A stretch of 41,831 bases of DNA from Megalodesulfovibrio gigas DSM 1382 = ATCC 19364 (GCF_000468495.1 NC_022444.1:3591922-3633752), one strand, 5' to 3'. Counted from the stretch's first letter, positions 8,819 through 17,443 are shown. A program made the numbers and translations. The notes: generated by a model not told the origin, from the letters alone.

Positions 8819-9211
8819 ATGGAGCAGGACGATTTTTCCATTGATCTGCCCGAGGTGGGCGAGAACAAGCGCAATGCGTACCGTGTTCGGGCCACAGGCC
8901 TTGAGCTGTGGATTCCCAAGCTCAACCGGGCTGTTATTGTGGGCGATATCTCCGCCACGGGCCTTGCGTTGCATGACGTGCCAGAAGGTGCACTGGGTTG
9001 GGGCGAGGTCTTTGCCTGCGACTTGCTATTGAACAAGAAACTTTTTATCTCCGGTCTCTTTGCCAAGGTCCGCCGCGTGTTTGCCCATGGCGAGGCGGGC
9101 TGCACCTTCGAAGAGCTGGACCCGCGCAAGGAAGCCAGGCTGGACAAGCTGGTGCTCGAAGTGCAGAAACGGCTCATTGCGCTCAAGCGCGCCCGCGAAG
9201 ACGGTCGTTGA
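8819..9211 (+). CDS. Stand-alone PilZ domain protein
   Basis: This 130-residue cytosolic protein carries the two c-di-GMP binding motifs of PilZ domains: RxxxR at Arg18-Arg22 and DISATG (the D/NxSxxG motif) at 43-48. Beta strands follow, and a charged C-terminal helix runs from about 103 to 130. There is no YcgR N-terminal domain. A purine-rich GGTGGGGCGGG leader precedes the ATG. Its position 110 bp after motAB suggests that c-di-GMP tunes the motor here, but that is inference from context. Confidence 0.85.
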   Translation: MEQDDFSIDLPEVGENKRNAYRVRATGLELWIPKLNRAVIVGDISATGLALHDVPEGALGWGEVFACDLLLNKKLFISGLFAKVRRVFAHGEAGCTFEELDPRKEARLDKLVLEVQKRLIALKRAREDGR

Positions 9212-9317
9212 TCCTGCGTCTTGCCAGACTGGCAGGCTGCGGGCTGTCTTCGTGTCCTGTGGCGCGCGGCGCGTCCTGGCTGCTCAAGTCGAGACAAGCA
9301 TAACCAAATCACGCCGG

Positions 9318-9336
9318 CCGGGGCACCGCACCCCGG
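9318..9336 (+). other. GC-rich hairpin in the carboxylase operon leader
   Basis: CCGGGG (9318-9323) and CCCCGG (9331-9336) can pair across a 7-base loop, about 25 bases before the biotin carboxylase start. There is no following U tract, so it is not a typical terminator. It may affect translation or be incidental. Confidence 0.25.
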
Positions 9337-9361
9337 GCTGCGCAGAGTGGAGCAAGAATTG

Positions 9362-10795
9362 GTGGATACGCACAAGGTCCTTGTGGCCAATCGTGGAGAG
9401 ATCGCCGTCAGGATTATTGAATCCTGCAAGAAGCTCGGGGTGGAGTTCGTCTGCGTGTATACCCCGGTGGACGTGCATTGCGGGCATGTGGCCCTGGCCA
9501 GGAAGCTGGGCGGGGAACAGGCTGTGTGCCGCATCAGCTCGTACACCGACGCCAACGAGCTCATGGCCGTGGCCGACGCCACCGGCGCCACTGCCGTGCA
9601 TCCGGGCTACGGCTTTTTTGCAGAGGACTTCCGCTTCGCCCGCCGGGTGACGGAACGCACCCGCAAGCTTGTGTTCATCGGCCCGTCCTGGCGGGTCATC
9701 CGCGAGCTGGGGGACAAGATCAACACCAAGCGGCTGGCCCGCGCCCTGGGCGTGCCCACGGTGCCGGGATCGGACAAGCCGATTTACGATGAGCTGGAAG
9801 CCGAGGAGATTGCCGAAAGCCTGTTCGCGTTTCAGGCAGAGCAGGGCATCGAGCGGCCCATGGCGCTGGTGAAGGCCTCGGCTGGCGGCGGGGGCATGGG
9901 CATTGAAGAAGTCCATGATATCGACCTCTTCCGTACCGTGTATCGCCGCATCCGCAACTATGCCAAGCGCCAGTTCGGGGACGAAGGCGTGCTCATCGAG
10001 CAGCGGGTGCACACGTTCAACCACCTGGAAGTGCAGGTGGCGGCGGATCGTCATGGCCATGTGGCCCACTTTGGCACCCGCAACTGCACCGTGCAGTCCA
10101 CGGGGAGGCAGAAGCGCATCGAAGTGGCGCCCGGCTTCGACCCCTCCACCATCTCGTACAACTTCGACGCCACCAAGGTGCTGGACGAGATTACCCAGCA
10201 CTCCCTGACCATGGCCCGCGAGGTGAAGTACGACAACGTCGGCACCTGGGAGTGGATCGTCACGCCGGCGGGCAATCCCTTCCTCATGGAAGTGAATACC
10301 CGGATCCAGGTGGAAAACGGCGTTTCCGCCACCATCAGCCGCATCCGCAAGAAGGACGGCACCAAGGCGGACGTGAACATCATTGCCGAGCAGATTCGCA
10401 TGGGCCTGGGCGAGCCCATGGGCTACACCCAGAACGACATCCTGTTCGAGGGCGTGGGCATCGAATACCGCGTGATCGCCGAAAGCCCGGAAAACAAGTT
10501 CGCCCCCTGGGTGGGCCGCATCACCCGCTTTGAAACTCCCAAGCGGGACTGGGTGCACCTGCATACGCAAGTGCCCACCTGGTTCGACCCCGAGACCCCC
10601 TACGACATTCCCACGGAGTACGACCCCAACCTCGCCCTGGCCATCATCTGGGGCGCGGACCTGGCGGAAGCCAAGGCCAGGGGCAAGGAATTCCTCCAGC
10701 ACACCATCCTGGAGGGCCGGGACAACGCCGGCGGCTCCATGCAGTCCAATCTGGCGTTCCTCCATGCCAGAACAGACACCATCCTGGAATTCTAG
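9362..10795 (+). CDS. accC: Biotin carboxylase subunit of an acyl-CoA carboxylase (divergent)
   Basis: The 477-residue protein carboxylates biotin on its carrier using ATP and bicarbonate. It shows the N-terminal VLVANRGEIAVRII strand-helix, HPGYGFFAE, the Gly-rich ATP-grasp loop beginning at Lys171 (KASAGGGGMG), a Cys/Gln/Lys active-site segment and NTRIQVE near 312-318. Two signatures differ from standard AccC: the usual ERDCSxQRRxQK region reads TRNCTVQSTGRQK with one extra residue, and RIQVE is followed by Asn-Gly rather than His-Pro or His-Thr. GTG 9362 is chosen, but TTG 9359 has slightly better spacing from GGAG (9349-9352). It is first in the carboxylase operon. The acyl-CoA substrate (acetyl or propionyl) cannot be fixed from sequence. 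Confidence 0.85.
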   Translation: MDTHKVLVANRGEIAVRIIESCKKLGVEFVCVYTPVDVHCGHVALARKLGGEQAVCRISSYTDANELMAVADATGATAVHPGYGFFAEDFRFARRVTERTRKLVFIGPSWRVIRELGDKINTKRLARALGVPTVPGSDKPIYDELEAEEIAESLFAFQAEQGIERPMALVKASAGGGGMGIEEVHDIDLFRTVYRRIRNYAKRQFGDEGVLIEQRVHTFNHLEVQVAADRHGHVAHFGTRNCTVQSTGRQKRIEVAPGFDPSTISYNFDATKVLDEITQHSLTMAREVKYDNVGTWEWIVTPAGNPFLMEVNTRIQVENGVSATISRIRKKDGTKADVNIIAEQIRMGLGEPMGYTQNDILFEGVGIEYRVIAESPENKFAPWVGRITRFETPKRDWVHLHTQVPTWFDPETPYDIPTEYDPNLALAIIWGADLAEAKARGKEFLQHTILEGRDNAGGSMQSNLAFLHARTDTILEF

Positions 10796-10860
10796 CTCCC
10801 GTTGCTGCCGCTTTCGGCACCTGCACCCTCTACGCACCGGCACACCATACAGAGCCTCGC

Positions 10861-13125
10861 ATGGATACCGACAAGAAACTGCATATTCTGGCCGAACGCC
10901 TGCGCTACATCCAGGACATCCTCGGCCATCGTGAGAACGATCACTCCCGTCTGCTGGCCAGCGAGCTGGCGGAAATCCAGACCCTGGAAAAAAACTGGAC
11001 CCAGGAACGCAGGATCAAGGCCCTGGAGACCCTGGAAGAGCTCTTCGACTTTGCCGAAAAGCAGCTCGAACAGGAACTTACGCCCATGGATCGCGTGCGC
11101 ATCGTGCGCCATTCACAGCGTATCTGCCTCAAGGACATCCTGGAAAACGTCTACGACAACTATACGGAAATCGGCGGGCAGGACGAATACTCCATCGACC
11201 CGTCCATCGTCATCGCCCGGGCGTACATCACCCGCCGCTCCCGCGGCAAGGCGGTGCATCAGCCGGTCATGGTCATCGGGCAGGAAAAGGGCCACGGCCA
11301 GGAGTTCCGCAACGGCGGCTCGGTCAAGCCCTGGGGCAATGCCAAGGCCCTGCATTACATGAAGGTGGCGGAGACGGAAAACATCCCCATCCATACCTAT
11401 GTCTTCACCCCCGGGGCCTATCCCATTGAGGATTATCCCGGCGCGGCGCAGCAGATTGCCAAGAACCTGTACGAAATGTCGGCCCTCAAGGTGCCGGTGG
11501 TGGCCATCTTCTCCGAAGGCGGCTCCGGCGGGGCCGAGGCCATCGCCCTGGCAGACATGCGGCTCATGCTCTCCCACGGCTACTATTCGGTCATCTCGCC
11601 CGAAGGCGCGGCCGCCATCGAGGGCCGCCTGCGTCAGGGGCAGCGGGCCACGCCGGAACTCATTGAGGCCTGCGCCAAGAATCTCAAGATCACCGCCGAA
11701 GACAACGTGCGCTTCGGCTACATTGATCGCATCATCCAGGAACCCCCGCTGGGTGCGCGGCCCGAGCACTTTGACTTCTTCAAGCTGCTGCGCCAGGAAG
11801 TGGTGGCCGCCACGGACGAAGTATTCCTCAAGTTCAAGGGCATCAAGTTCTTCCGGGCCATGGGCGTGCGCCGCATGGAACGTCGTCGCAAGCAGGGCGC
11901 CTACACCACGGAAAACTTCTACGTGCGCTGGGGCCTGAACTCCACGGCCAAGGAAGATCTCCTGGCCCGACGCTACGCCCGCCACGCCCGCATGAGCCGC
12001 TGGGCCTCCCGGGATACGCGGCCCGGCAAGGAAAAGTTCCTGGCCGGCCTGCACGATGTGGGCTGGAGCGTCTATTCCTTCTTCAAATACGACTTCCTGC
12101 GCAAGCACCAGAAAGTGGTGGTCCACGCTCTGGAAGAAGTGGGCGCGGAAGCCCAGTATGTGGTGGGCAAACTGCTCGCCCCCTGGCGGGCCGTGCGCAG
12201 CATGTTCAATGCCAAGCCGACCCTGAACCACGGCAAGGCCAAGGAGCTGACCGAGCTTTCCTACTGGGAAGACCCGGCCGCCGGCAGCGGCTGGCGCTGG
12301 GTGAGCCCCAGGGCCAAGGAAGACCGGGCCATCACCTGCCCTAACGCCGTCACCCATGGCTGTCTGGATCTCTGGGCCCCGGACCTCTTCGGCGACCACG
12401 CCGGCGTGTGCAGCTACTGCGGGCATCATTTCTCCATGGAGCCGCACTGGTTCGTCAACAATATCTGCGATCCGGGCTCGGTGTATGAGTTCAACGCGGA
12501 AATCGAGGCCGGCAATCCCCTGGCCTATCCGGACCTGGATAAAAAGCTGGATGAAGCCAAAAAGCGCACAGGCATGAAGAGCGCCTGCCGCACCTTCGAG
12601 GCCCGCATCGACAACACCCGCGTGGTGGTGGCCATGCTCACCGGCACCTTCCGCGGCGGATCCGTAGGCGCGGCCGAGGGCGAGAAGTTCTTCCAGGCCG
12701 CCGAGCGCGCCTTGAAGAAGCGCTTCCCCTTCATCGCCTACGTGCACGGCACGGCCGGCATCCGCATTCAGGAAGGCACCAACGGCGTCATCCAGATGCC
12801 GCGCTGCACCATGGCCGTGCGCCGCTACATCGACGCCGGCGGGCTCTACATGGTCATCTACGACACCAATTCCTACGCCGGTCCGGTGGCCAGCTTCCTG
12901 GGCTGCTCGCCGTATCAGTTCAGCGTGCGCTCGGCCAACATCGGCTTTGCCGGGCCCGGCGTCATCAAGGAGACCACCGGGGTGGATATTCCGCCGGACT
13001 ACCATCGCGCCTATCGCGCCCTCTCCCGCGGGCACATCCAGGGCATCTGGGACCGCCGGGAACTGCGCGCCAACTGCATCCAGGCCCTGCTCACCATGGG
13101 CGGCCGCAACGTCTATTACCGCTAG
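10861..13125 (+). CDS. Fused alpha-beta carboxyltransferase of acyl-CoA carboxylase
   Basis: The 754-residue protein joins an AccA-like half to an AccD-like half. The N-terminal part (about 1-330) has the crotonase-fold motif SEGGSGGAEAIA and a helical start typical of AccA. A linker region (about 330-490) contains charged helices. The C-terminal part carries a zinc ribbon with Cys493, Cys501, Cys517 and Cys520, so the first knuckle is Cx7C instead of CxxC. The AccD core follows, with RGGSVGAAEGEKF and IGFAGPGVIKET. The order alpha then beta is opposite to that in plant and animal fused enzymes. The enzyme moves carboxyl from biotin to acyl-CoA. It sits between the biotin carboxylase and the carrier gene. 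Confidence 0.88.
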   Translation: MDTDKKLHILAERLRYIQDILGHRENDHSRLLASELAEIQTLEKNWTQERRIKALETLEELFDFAEKQLEQELTPMDRVRIVRHSQRICLKDILENVYDNYTEIGGQDEYSIDPSIVIARAYITRRSRGKAVHQPVMVIGQEKGHGQEFRNGGSVKPWGNAKALHYMKVAETENIPIHTYVFTPGAYPIEDYPGAAQQIAKNLYEMSALKVPVVAIFSEGGSGGAEAIALADMRLMLSHGYYSVISPEGAAAIEGRLRQGQRATPELIEACAKNLKITAEDNVRFGYIDRIIQEPPLGARPEHFDFFKLLRQEVVAATDEVFLKFKGIKFFRAMGVRRMERRRKQGAYTTENFYVRWGLNSTAKEDLLARRYARHARMSRWASRDTRPGKEKFLAGLHDVGWSVYSFFKYDFLRKHQKVVVHALEEVGAEAQYVVGKLLAPWRAVRSMFNAKPTLNHGKAKELTELSYWEDPAAGSGWRWVSPRAKEDRAITCPNAVTHGCLDLWAPDLFGDHAGVCSYCGHHFSMEPHWFVNNICDPGSVYEFNAEIEAGNPLAYPDLDKKLDEAKKRTGMKSACRTFEARIDNTRVVVAMLTGTFRGGSVGAAEGEKFFQAAERALKKRFPFIAYVHGTAGIRIQEGTNGVIQMPRCTMAVRRYIDAGGLYMVIYDTNSYAGPVASFLGCSPYQFSVRSANIGFAGPGVIKETTGVDIPPDYHRAYRALSRGHIQGIWDRRELRANCIQALLTMGGRNVYYR

Positions 13126-13137
13126 GAGGAAAGGACC

Positions 13138-13788
13138 ATGCTCGACGTCACCGCCCTCCTGGAAGAGATCAAGGCCTCTCCCTTTGAGGAAGTGGACATC
13201 CTGGCCCCGCACACCGGCGTGGTCAGCTTCCCGGATATCGCCCCCGGCGCCAAGGTGCACGGCCCTCGCGGCACCTGGAAGGAAGTGCCCGGCACCACGC
13301 TGGCAACCCTGGAGCGCGAGCGCAACCCCAAGCCCATTGTGGCGCCGCAAACCGGAGATCTGGTCTGGCTGGCCACGGACATGGCCGGCACCTTTGTGGA
13401 GGCTGGCACGCCCATCGCCCGCATCCGGCACTATCTGTCCAAGGAAGAAGTGCAGCAGATCATCCTCAAGCAGGCCCTGCACCTGTTCCGCGCGCCAGAC
13501 CGGGCCAAGTACTACTTCACGCCCGAGGTGGACCTGAAGATCAAGGCCTCGGGCCCGCGTTCGGTCACCGTGTACGAAGGGCTGGAGCTGTTCATCATGT
13601 CCCGCATGAAACGCGAGGCCCCGGTGAGCTACCAGGGGCCCGAAGGCGTCATTTATGCGGTGTACTTTCAGCACAACCAGAATGTGGACGCCGGCGAGCC
13701 CCTGGTGGGCGTGTGCCCGCCGGAGCAGCTGACCCTCATCGAAGATGTGGTGGTCCGGGTGCAGACCGAGTGGCAGGAGCAGGGCTGA
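13138..13788 (+). CDS. Biotin/lipoyl-attachment-like carrier protein, atypical
   Basis: This 216-residue protein appears to hold two biotinyl/lipoyl-like folds. The first (about 20-97) keeps the APxTG strands and the VEAGTPIARI turn but has no modifiable Lys motif. The second (about 140-195) aligns with the usual AMKM hairpin, which here reads SRMKRE with Lys158 at the attachment position. Val171 and the VDAGEPLVGV strand fall at the expected spacing. It would be the carboxyl-biotin shuttle between the two flanking enzymes. A strong AGGAGG-AAAGGA site precedes the ATG. Its stop overlaps the next gene by one base (TGATG). Whether Lys158 is biotinylated is uncertain. Confidence 0.7.
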   Translation: MLDVTALLEEIKASPFEEVDILAPHTGVVSFPDIAPGAKVHGPRGTWKEVPGTTLATLERERNPKPIVAPQTGDLVWLATDMAGTFVEAGTPIARIRHYLSKEEVQQIILKQALHLFRAPDRAKYYFTPEVDLKIKASGPRSVTVYEGLELFIMSRMKREAPVSYQGPEGVIYAVYFQHNQNVDAGEPLVGVCPPEQLTLIEDVVVRVQTEWQEQG

Positions 13789-14144
13789 TGGGCCGGCACC
13801 TGCAGGTTATCGTCTCGGCGTACACGTATCGGCCTGAGGACATTGAAAAGGTCTGGCCGAGGCTGCATCACCTGGCCTGGGGCACTGTGCCCACCGCCGG
13901 GCCCCAGCCCAAGAAAGGCGTGCTGGAGCTGGTGGAAGCCCTTGACGATGCCCTGAACTTTGGCAACCATCCCAAGGATGTGAAGGCCGCACTGGAGCGC
14001 AAGCTGGCCGTGGCCAAGAGCCGCAAACGCAGCCTGGAGAATGCCCTGGCCGACTGGAAGCCCGGCGAGGCCAACGCCTTGTCCGATCAACTGGAAGACG
14101 TGCTGGCCGAGCTGGAAGCCCTGGCGCCGCCGGTGGTTGACTAA
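13788..14144 (+). CDS. Small helical protein of unknown function in carboxylase operon
   Basis: I do not recognise this 118-residue protein. After an N-terminal strand-like segment (HLQVIVSAY) it is predicted mostly helical and charged, with Lys/Arg-rich (about 65-85) and Glu/Leu-rich (about 98-115) helices. It has no signal peptide and no metal motif. The ATG at 13788 overlaps the stop of the carrier gene by one base, so it is translationally coupled to it. A role as an accessory or assembly factor for the carboxylase is a guess from position only. Confidence 0.7.
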   Translation: MGRHLQVIVSAYTYRPEDIEKVWPRLHHLAWGTVPTAGPQPKKGVLELVEALDDALNFGNHPKDVKAALERKLAVAKSRKRSLENALADWKPGEANALSDQLEDVLAELEALAPPVVD

Positions 14145-14187
14145 CGTCGCTGCCTTCATCGATCGTCATCACTACAAGGAGTATCCC

Positions 14188-14790
14188 ATGGCGCCCACCC
14201 TCAATAAGGTCATGCTCATCGGCCGCCTGGGCCGTGATCCCGAACTGCGCTACACCAACAGCGGCAAGCCCGTGGCCAATTTCTCCATCGCCACGGATGA
14301 ATCGTACAACGACCGGGACGGCAACCGCGTGGACAAGGCGGAGTGGCACGATATCGTCGTCTGGGATCGTTCCGGCGAGAACTGCGCCAATTACCTGCGC
14401 AAGGGCTCCCTGGTGTACGTGGAAGGCCGCCTGCAGACCCGCAAATGGCAGGACCAGCAGGGCAATCCCCGCAAGTCCACGGAGGTGGTGGCCGACCGCG
14501 TCCAGTTCCTCGATTCCAAGGGCTCGCGCGAGGCCTATGACGGCCCCGAGGCCCCTGCCGGGTATGGCGACGAAGGCGAGTTCCCGCCGCCTCCTGGCCA
14601 GCGCACCGGCAACAGGCCGCAGCAGGGTGGCTACCAGCAGGGCGGAGCCGGGCGGCAGCAGCCTCGTCCCCAGCCGGCTGGCCAGCAGCCCCCGCGCCGT
14701 CCCCAGGCTGCGCCCCAGCAGCGTCAGGACGAGGACCTCGGCCCGGCCTTCCCGTCGGAGGCCAGCAGCATGGACGACATGCCGTTTTAA
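14188..14790 (+). CDS. ssb: Single-stranded DNA-binding protein SSB
   Basis: The 200-residue SSB has an N-terminal OB fold (about 1-110) with LNKVMLIGRLGRDPELRYT and the WHDIVVWDR strand. A Pro/Gln/Gly-rich flexible linker (about 125-185) follows. The acidic DDMPF tip is what SSB uses to recruit repair and replication proteins. It coats single-stranded DNA in replication, recombination and repair. AAGGAG at 14176-14181 fixes the start. It follows the carboxylase operon by 43 bp and is followed by a hairpin terminator, so it may have its own transcript. The ruv genes start shortly downstream. Confidence 0.96.
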   Translation: MAPTLNKVMLIGRLGRDPELRYTNSGKPVANFSIATDESYNDRDGNRVDKAEWHDIVVWDRSGENCANYLRKGSLVYVEGRLQTRKWQDQQGNPRKSTEVVADRVQFLDSKGSREAYDGPEAPAGYGDEGEFPPPPGQRTGNRPQQGGYQQGGAGRQQPRPQPAGQQPPRRPQAAPQQRQDEDLGPAFPSEASSMDDMPF

Positions 14791-14802
14791 CGGAACCATC
14801 CC

Positions 14803-14835
14803 GGCCCGGGGGCTTTTGCTCTCGGGCCATTTGCT
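14803..14835 (+). terminator. Hairpin terminator after ssb
   Basis: An 11-bp stem with two G-U pairs (14803-14813 with 14818-14828) closes over a TTTT loop. It starts 12 bases after the ssb stop. The following bases ATTTGCT form only a weak U tract, so readthrough into the radical SAM-ruv operon is possible. Confidence 0.55.
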
Positions 14836-14916
14836 ATGGGGTGAACGGGGCGTCCCGCTGCCGCGGCCGAGCCGCCAAGGACTGCCCCTGCGTTGTCTTG
14901 CCTGTCGGAGCGATTC

Positions 14917-16287
14917 ATGACCGCCATTCCCGCCTGTGTCGCCGCCCCCCGCGTGCTGCTCATCGAACCCACTTCCCGCTGCAACCTTGCCTGCGGCATG
15001 TGCCCGCGGCAGACGCCCGGCTGCGTGATGACCGATGGCGATCTTGCCTTCGAGACGTTGGCCGCCCTGGAAACCGTGCTGCCCGGGGTGGAGCGCGTCA
15101 GCCTGGCCGGCCTGGGCGAGCCGCTGTTGCATCCTCAGATTGTTGAGATCGTCGCCTGGCTGCGCGCCCGGCTGCCTGCCACGGCCCGCATCGGCCTGCA
15201 GACCAACGGCCTGTTGGTGACACAGGCCCTTGCCGATCGCCTGGCCGCCGCCGGCCTGGATCAGCTCTGCCTCTCCGTGGATGCCCTGGAGACTGCCCCG
15301 AACCAGCCCCTGCATGGCGGGTCCTTTCTGCCGGCCATCGAAAGCGCCTTTGCCTGCTTCCGCGAGGCCCGCACCCGTGCCGGCCGGCCGCTGGAGTTGG
15401 GGGTGGAATGCGTGCTCATGCGCAGCAACCGCCGCGCGTTGCCGGGACTGCTGGACTGGGCCGCCGGTCAGGGCGCAAATTTCGTGCTGGTGAGCCACCT
15501 GCTGCCACCGGCGCCGCAGTGGGCCGGGGAGTCCCTGTCCAACCCCAACGCCGCCGCGGCCGTGGCCCTGTTCCGGCAGGCCGAGGCCGAGACCAGGAGG
15601 CAGGGGCTCAACATTCAGGACATCCTGAAGCTGCAGTTGCGGTTCCGGCTGACCATGACCGGGGAGGAGCGCCGGCTGCAAGTCGTGGAAGCGGCCCTGC
15701 GCGAGGAAGCCTGCCAGCAGGGCGTACCCATCAATCTCAAGTCCCTGGTGGCATGGGCGGCGGACGAGGCCATGCAGGAACTGCCGGACCTCTTTGCCGT
15801 GGCGCGCCAGCAGGCTGCCCGGCACGGCCTGCGGCTGCATCTGCCCTCGCTGGCTGCGGCGGATGTGCGCGAGTGTCCCTTCCTGGCGCGGAACATCGCC
15901 TGCCTGGATGCGCACGGCAATGTCGCGCCCTGTCATTTCCTCTGGCATACGCACGTGACGGCAGAGCAGGGCCGGCCCAAGCGCATTGCGGCGACCTTTC
16001 TGGGACGATTGGGCGCGGCAGACGCGCCAGCCATGGACGCCCTCTGGAACGCGTCCTCCTCCCGGGCCTTTCGCGCCGAGGCCCAGGCCAGCGCCTCCCC
16101 GCGCTGCTACGATTGCGCCGCCTCGCCCTGCAGCGAGCTTATCCAGGCCGCCTACGGCGATGCCTGCGACTGTCTGGGCGGCGGCGTGCCGTGCGGTCAC
16201 TGTCCCTGGCCCCTGGGGCTGGTGTCCTGCCTGGGGACCGAAGGACCGCCCACTGTTGCCGCCAGTGATGCCCAGGTGGCGGCATGA
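14917..16287 (+). CDS. Radical SAM/SPASM-type iron-sulfur enzyme
   Basis: The 456-residue enzyme carries the radical SAM CxxxCxxC motif at Cys22, Cys26 and Cys29. A TIM-barrel-like region follows with GLGEPLLHP (SAM-binding GxGE-type motif) and LQTNGLL. The C-terminal third is Cys-rich: CPFLARNIAC, a CHFLWH segment, CYDCAASPC, CDC and CGHCPWPLGLVSC. This is consistent with SPASM-like auxiliary clusters. Similar deltaproteobacterial proteins have been described as putative metalloenzyme maturases, but the substrate is unknown. GGAG at 14907-14910 selects the ATG at 14917 over an in-frame ATG at 14893. It overlaps ruvC by 4 bases, so its translation is coupled to the Holliday-junction genes. 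Confidence 0.82.
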   Translation: MTAIPACVAAPRVLLIEPTSRCNLACGMCPRQTPGCVMTDGDLAFETLAALETVLPGVERVSLAGLGEPLLHPQIVEIVAWLRARLPATARIGLQTNGLLVTQALADRLAAAGLDQLCLSVDALETAPNQPLHGGSFLPAIESAFACFREARTRAGRPLELGVECVLMRSNRRALPGLLDWAAGQGANFVLVSHLLPPAPQWAGESLSNPNAAAAVALFRQAEAETRRQGLNIQDILKLQLRFRLTMTGEERRLQVVEAALREEACQQGVPINLKSLVAWAADEAMQELPDLFAVARQQAARHGLRLHLPSLAAADVRECPFLARNIACLDAHGNVAPCHFLWHTHVTAEQGRPKRIAATFLGRLGAADAPAMDALWNASSSRAFRAEAQASASPRCYDCAASPCSELIQAAYGDACDCLGGGVPCGHCPWPLGLVSCLGTEGPPTVAASDAQVAA

Positions 16288-16832
16288 CCGCTGCGGTGCG
16301 TGTGCTCGGCATCGATCCTGGCAGCCGCGTGGCCGGCTATGCCGTGGTGGAAGAGCGCTCGGGCAAGGCCTGTCTGGTGGAGGCCGGCACCCTGCGGCCG
16401 GATCCCTCCCTGCCCATGGCCCATCGTCTGGCGCGCCTGTATCGCGGCGTGGCGGATCTCATCGACCGGCACGCCCCGCACGAGGCGGCCATGGAGGAAA
16501 TCTTCACGGCCAAGAATGCCGCCTCGGCGTTGGTCCTGGGGCAGGCCCGTGGGGCCATCCTGGCCGCCTGCGGCGTGCTGGGACTGCCGGTGACGGGCTA
16601 TGAGCCGTCGGTGGTCAAAAAGACCCTGGTGGGCACAGGACGGGCGGATAAGGAGCAGGTGGCCTTCATGGTCCGCCGCATCCTCGCCGCCACGGAGGGC
16701 GCCTACGCCATGGACGCCACGGACGCCATGGCCGTGGCGGTCTGCCACTTGAACCATCGCCGCTTCGCCCGCCTGACCGCCACAGCAGAGACCACAGCGA
16801 AGCGCGGACGAGGGAGGGCCATGACGCCATGA
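16284..16832 (+). CDS. ruvC: Holliday junction endonuclease RuvC
   Basis: The 182-residue resolvase cuts Holliday junctions symmetrically after RuvAB branch migration. The RNase H-like active-site acids are visible: Asp11 in GIDPGSR, Glu71 in AMEEIF, and Asp144 and Asp147 in MDATDAMAVAVCH. The length is close to the usual 170-180, with a short basic tail. It starts with ATGA overlapping the radical SAM stop and ends with ATGA overlapping ruvA, so all three are translationally coupled. Confidence 0.95.
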   Translation: MTAAVRVLGIDPGSRVAGYAVVEERSGKACLVEAGTLRPDPSLPMAHRLARLYRGVADLIDRHAPHEAAMEEIFTAKNAASALVLGQARGAILAACGVLGLPVTGYEPSVVKKTLVGTGRADKEQVAFMVRRILAATEGAYAMDATDAMAVAVCHLNHRRFARLTATAETTAKRGRGRAMTP

Positions 16833-17440
16833 TTGCGTTCCTGCACGGCACCGTCACGTACTGCGACGAGGAATCCTGCGTGCTGCTCACCCCCGGTGGC
16901 GTGGGCTATGAGCTGACGTGTCCCATCCCGGTCCTGGCCAGCCTCAGGCAGGGCCAGGAGGCGTCGCTGCACGTGCAGACCATCGTGCGCGAAGACGCCA
17001 TAGAGCTTTTCGGTTTCCAGGATCGGGACACCCGGGACTGCTTCGCTCTGCTTATCTCCATCGCCCGCCTGGGGCCCAAGACGGCCGTGAACATCCTGTC
17101 CGTCTTCACCCCCGAGGACCTGCACCGCGTGGTCCTGGAGCAGGATGCCAGCGCCCTGACGGTGGTGTCCGGCATCGGCAAGAAAAGCGCGGAGCACATT
17201 TTTTTCGAGCTGTCATACAAGCTCAAGGCTCCGGCCGGCCGCAAGGGCAAGACGCCCGGCGCTTCGCCTGTTTTGGCTGGAAAATCAATGGTCTATAGAG
17301 ATGCATTGACGGGCCTGACCAACCTGGGATACGTGGAGGACGAGATCCGCCCGCACCTGGACGCCGTGCTCAAGGACGAGCCGGATCTGGACGTCTCCGC
17401 CGCCCTGCGCGCCGTGCTCAAACGGCTCATGAAGAAGTAG
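16829..17440 (+). CDS. ruvA: Holliday junction DNA helicase subunit RuvA
   Basis: This 203-residue protein has the N-terminal OB fold (MIAFLHGTV, GGVGYEL), two helix-hairpin-helix motifs (ISIARLGPKTAVNIL and VVSGIGKKSAEHI) and a C-terminal three-helix domain (about 150-203) that contacts RuvB. It binds the four-way junction as a tetramer and loads RuvB. It overlaps ruvC by 4 bases and is followed 3 bases later by ruvB. Confidence 0.96.
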   Translation: MIAFLHGTVTYCDEESCVLLTPGGVGYELTCPIPVLASLRQGQEASLHVQTIVREDAIELFGFQDRDTRDCFALLISIARLGPKTAVNILSVFTPEDLHRVVLEQDASALTVVSGIGKKSAEHIFFELSYKLKAPAGRKGKTPGASPVLAGKSMVYRDALTGLTNLGYVEDEIRPHLDAVLKDEPDLDVSAALRAVLKRLMKK

Positions 17441-17443
17441 CCC

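Noticed and set aside
11113-13674. Long open frame on the minus strand (about 853 codons)
   Set aside because: It lies opposite the carboxyltransferase and carrier genes, which have clear family motifs. The translation is His/Gly/Ala-rich without any recognisable domain, as expected of a shadow frame in GC-rich DNA.
13807-16200. Long minus-strand open frame (about 797 codons)
   Set aside because: Antisense to ssb and the radical SAM gene, both well supported by motifs and ribosome sites.
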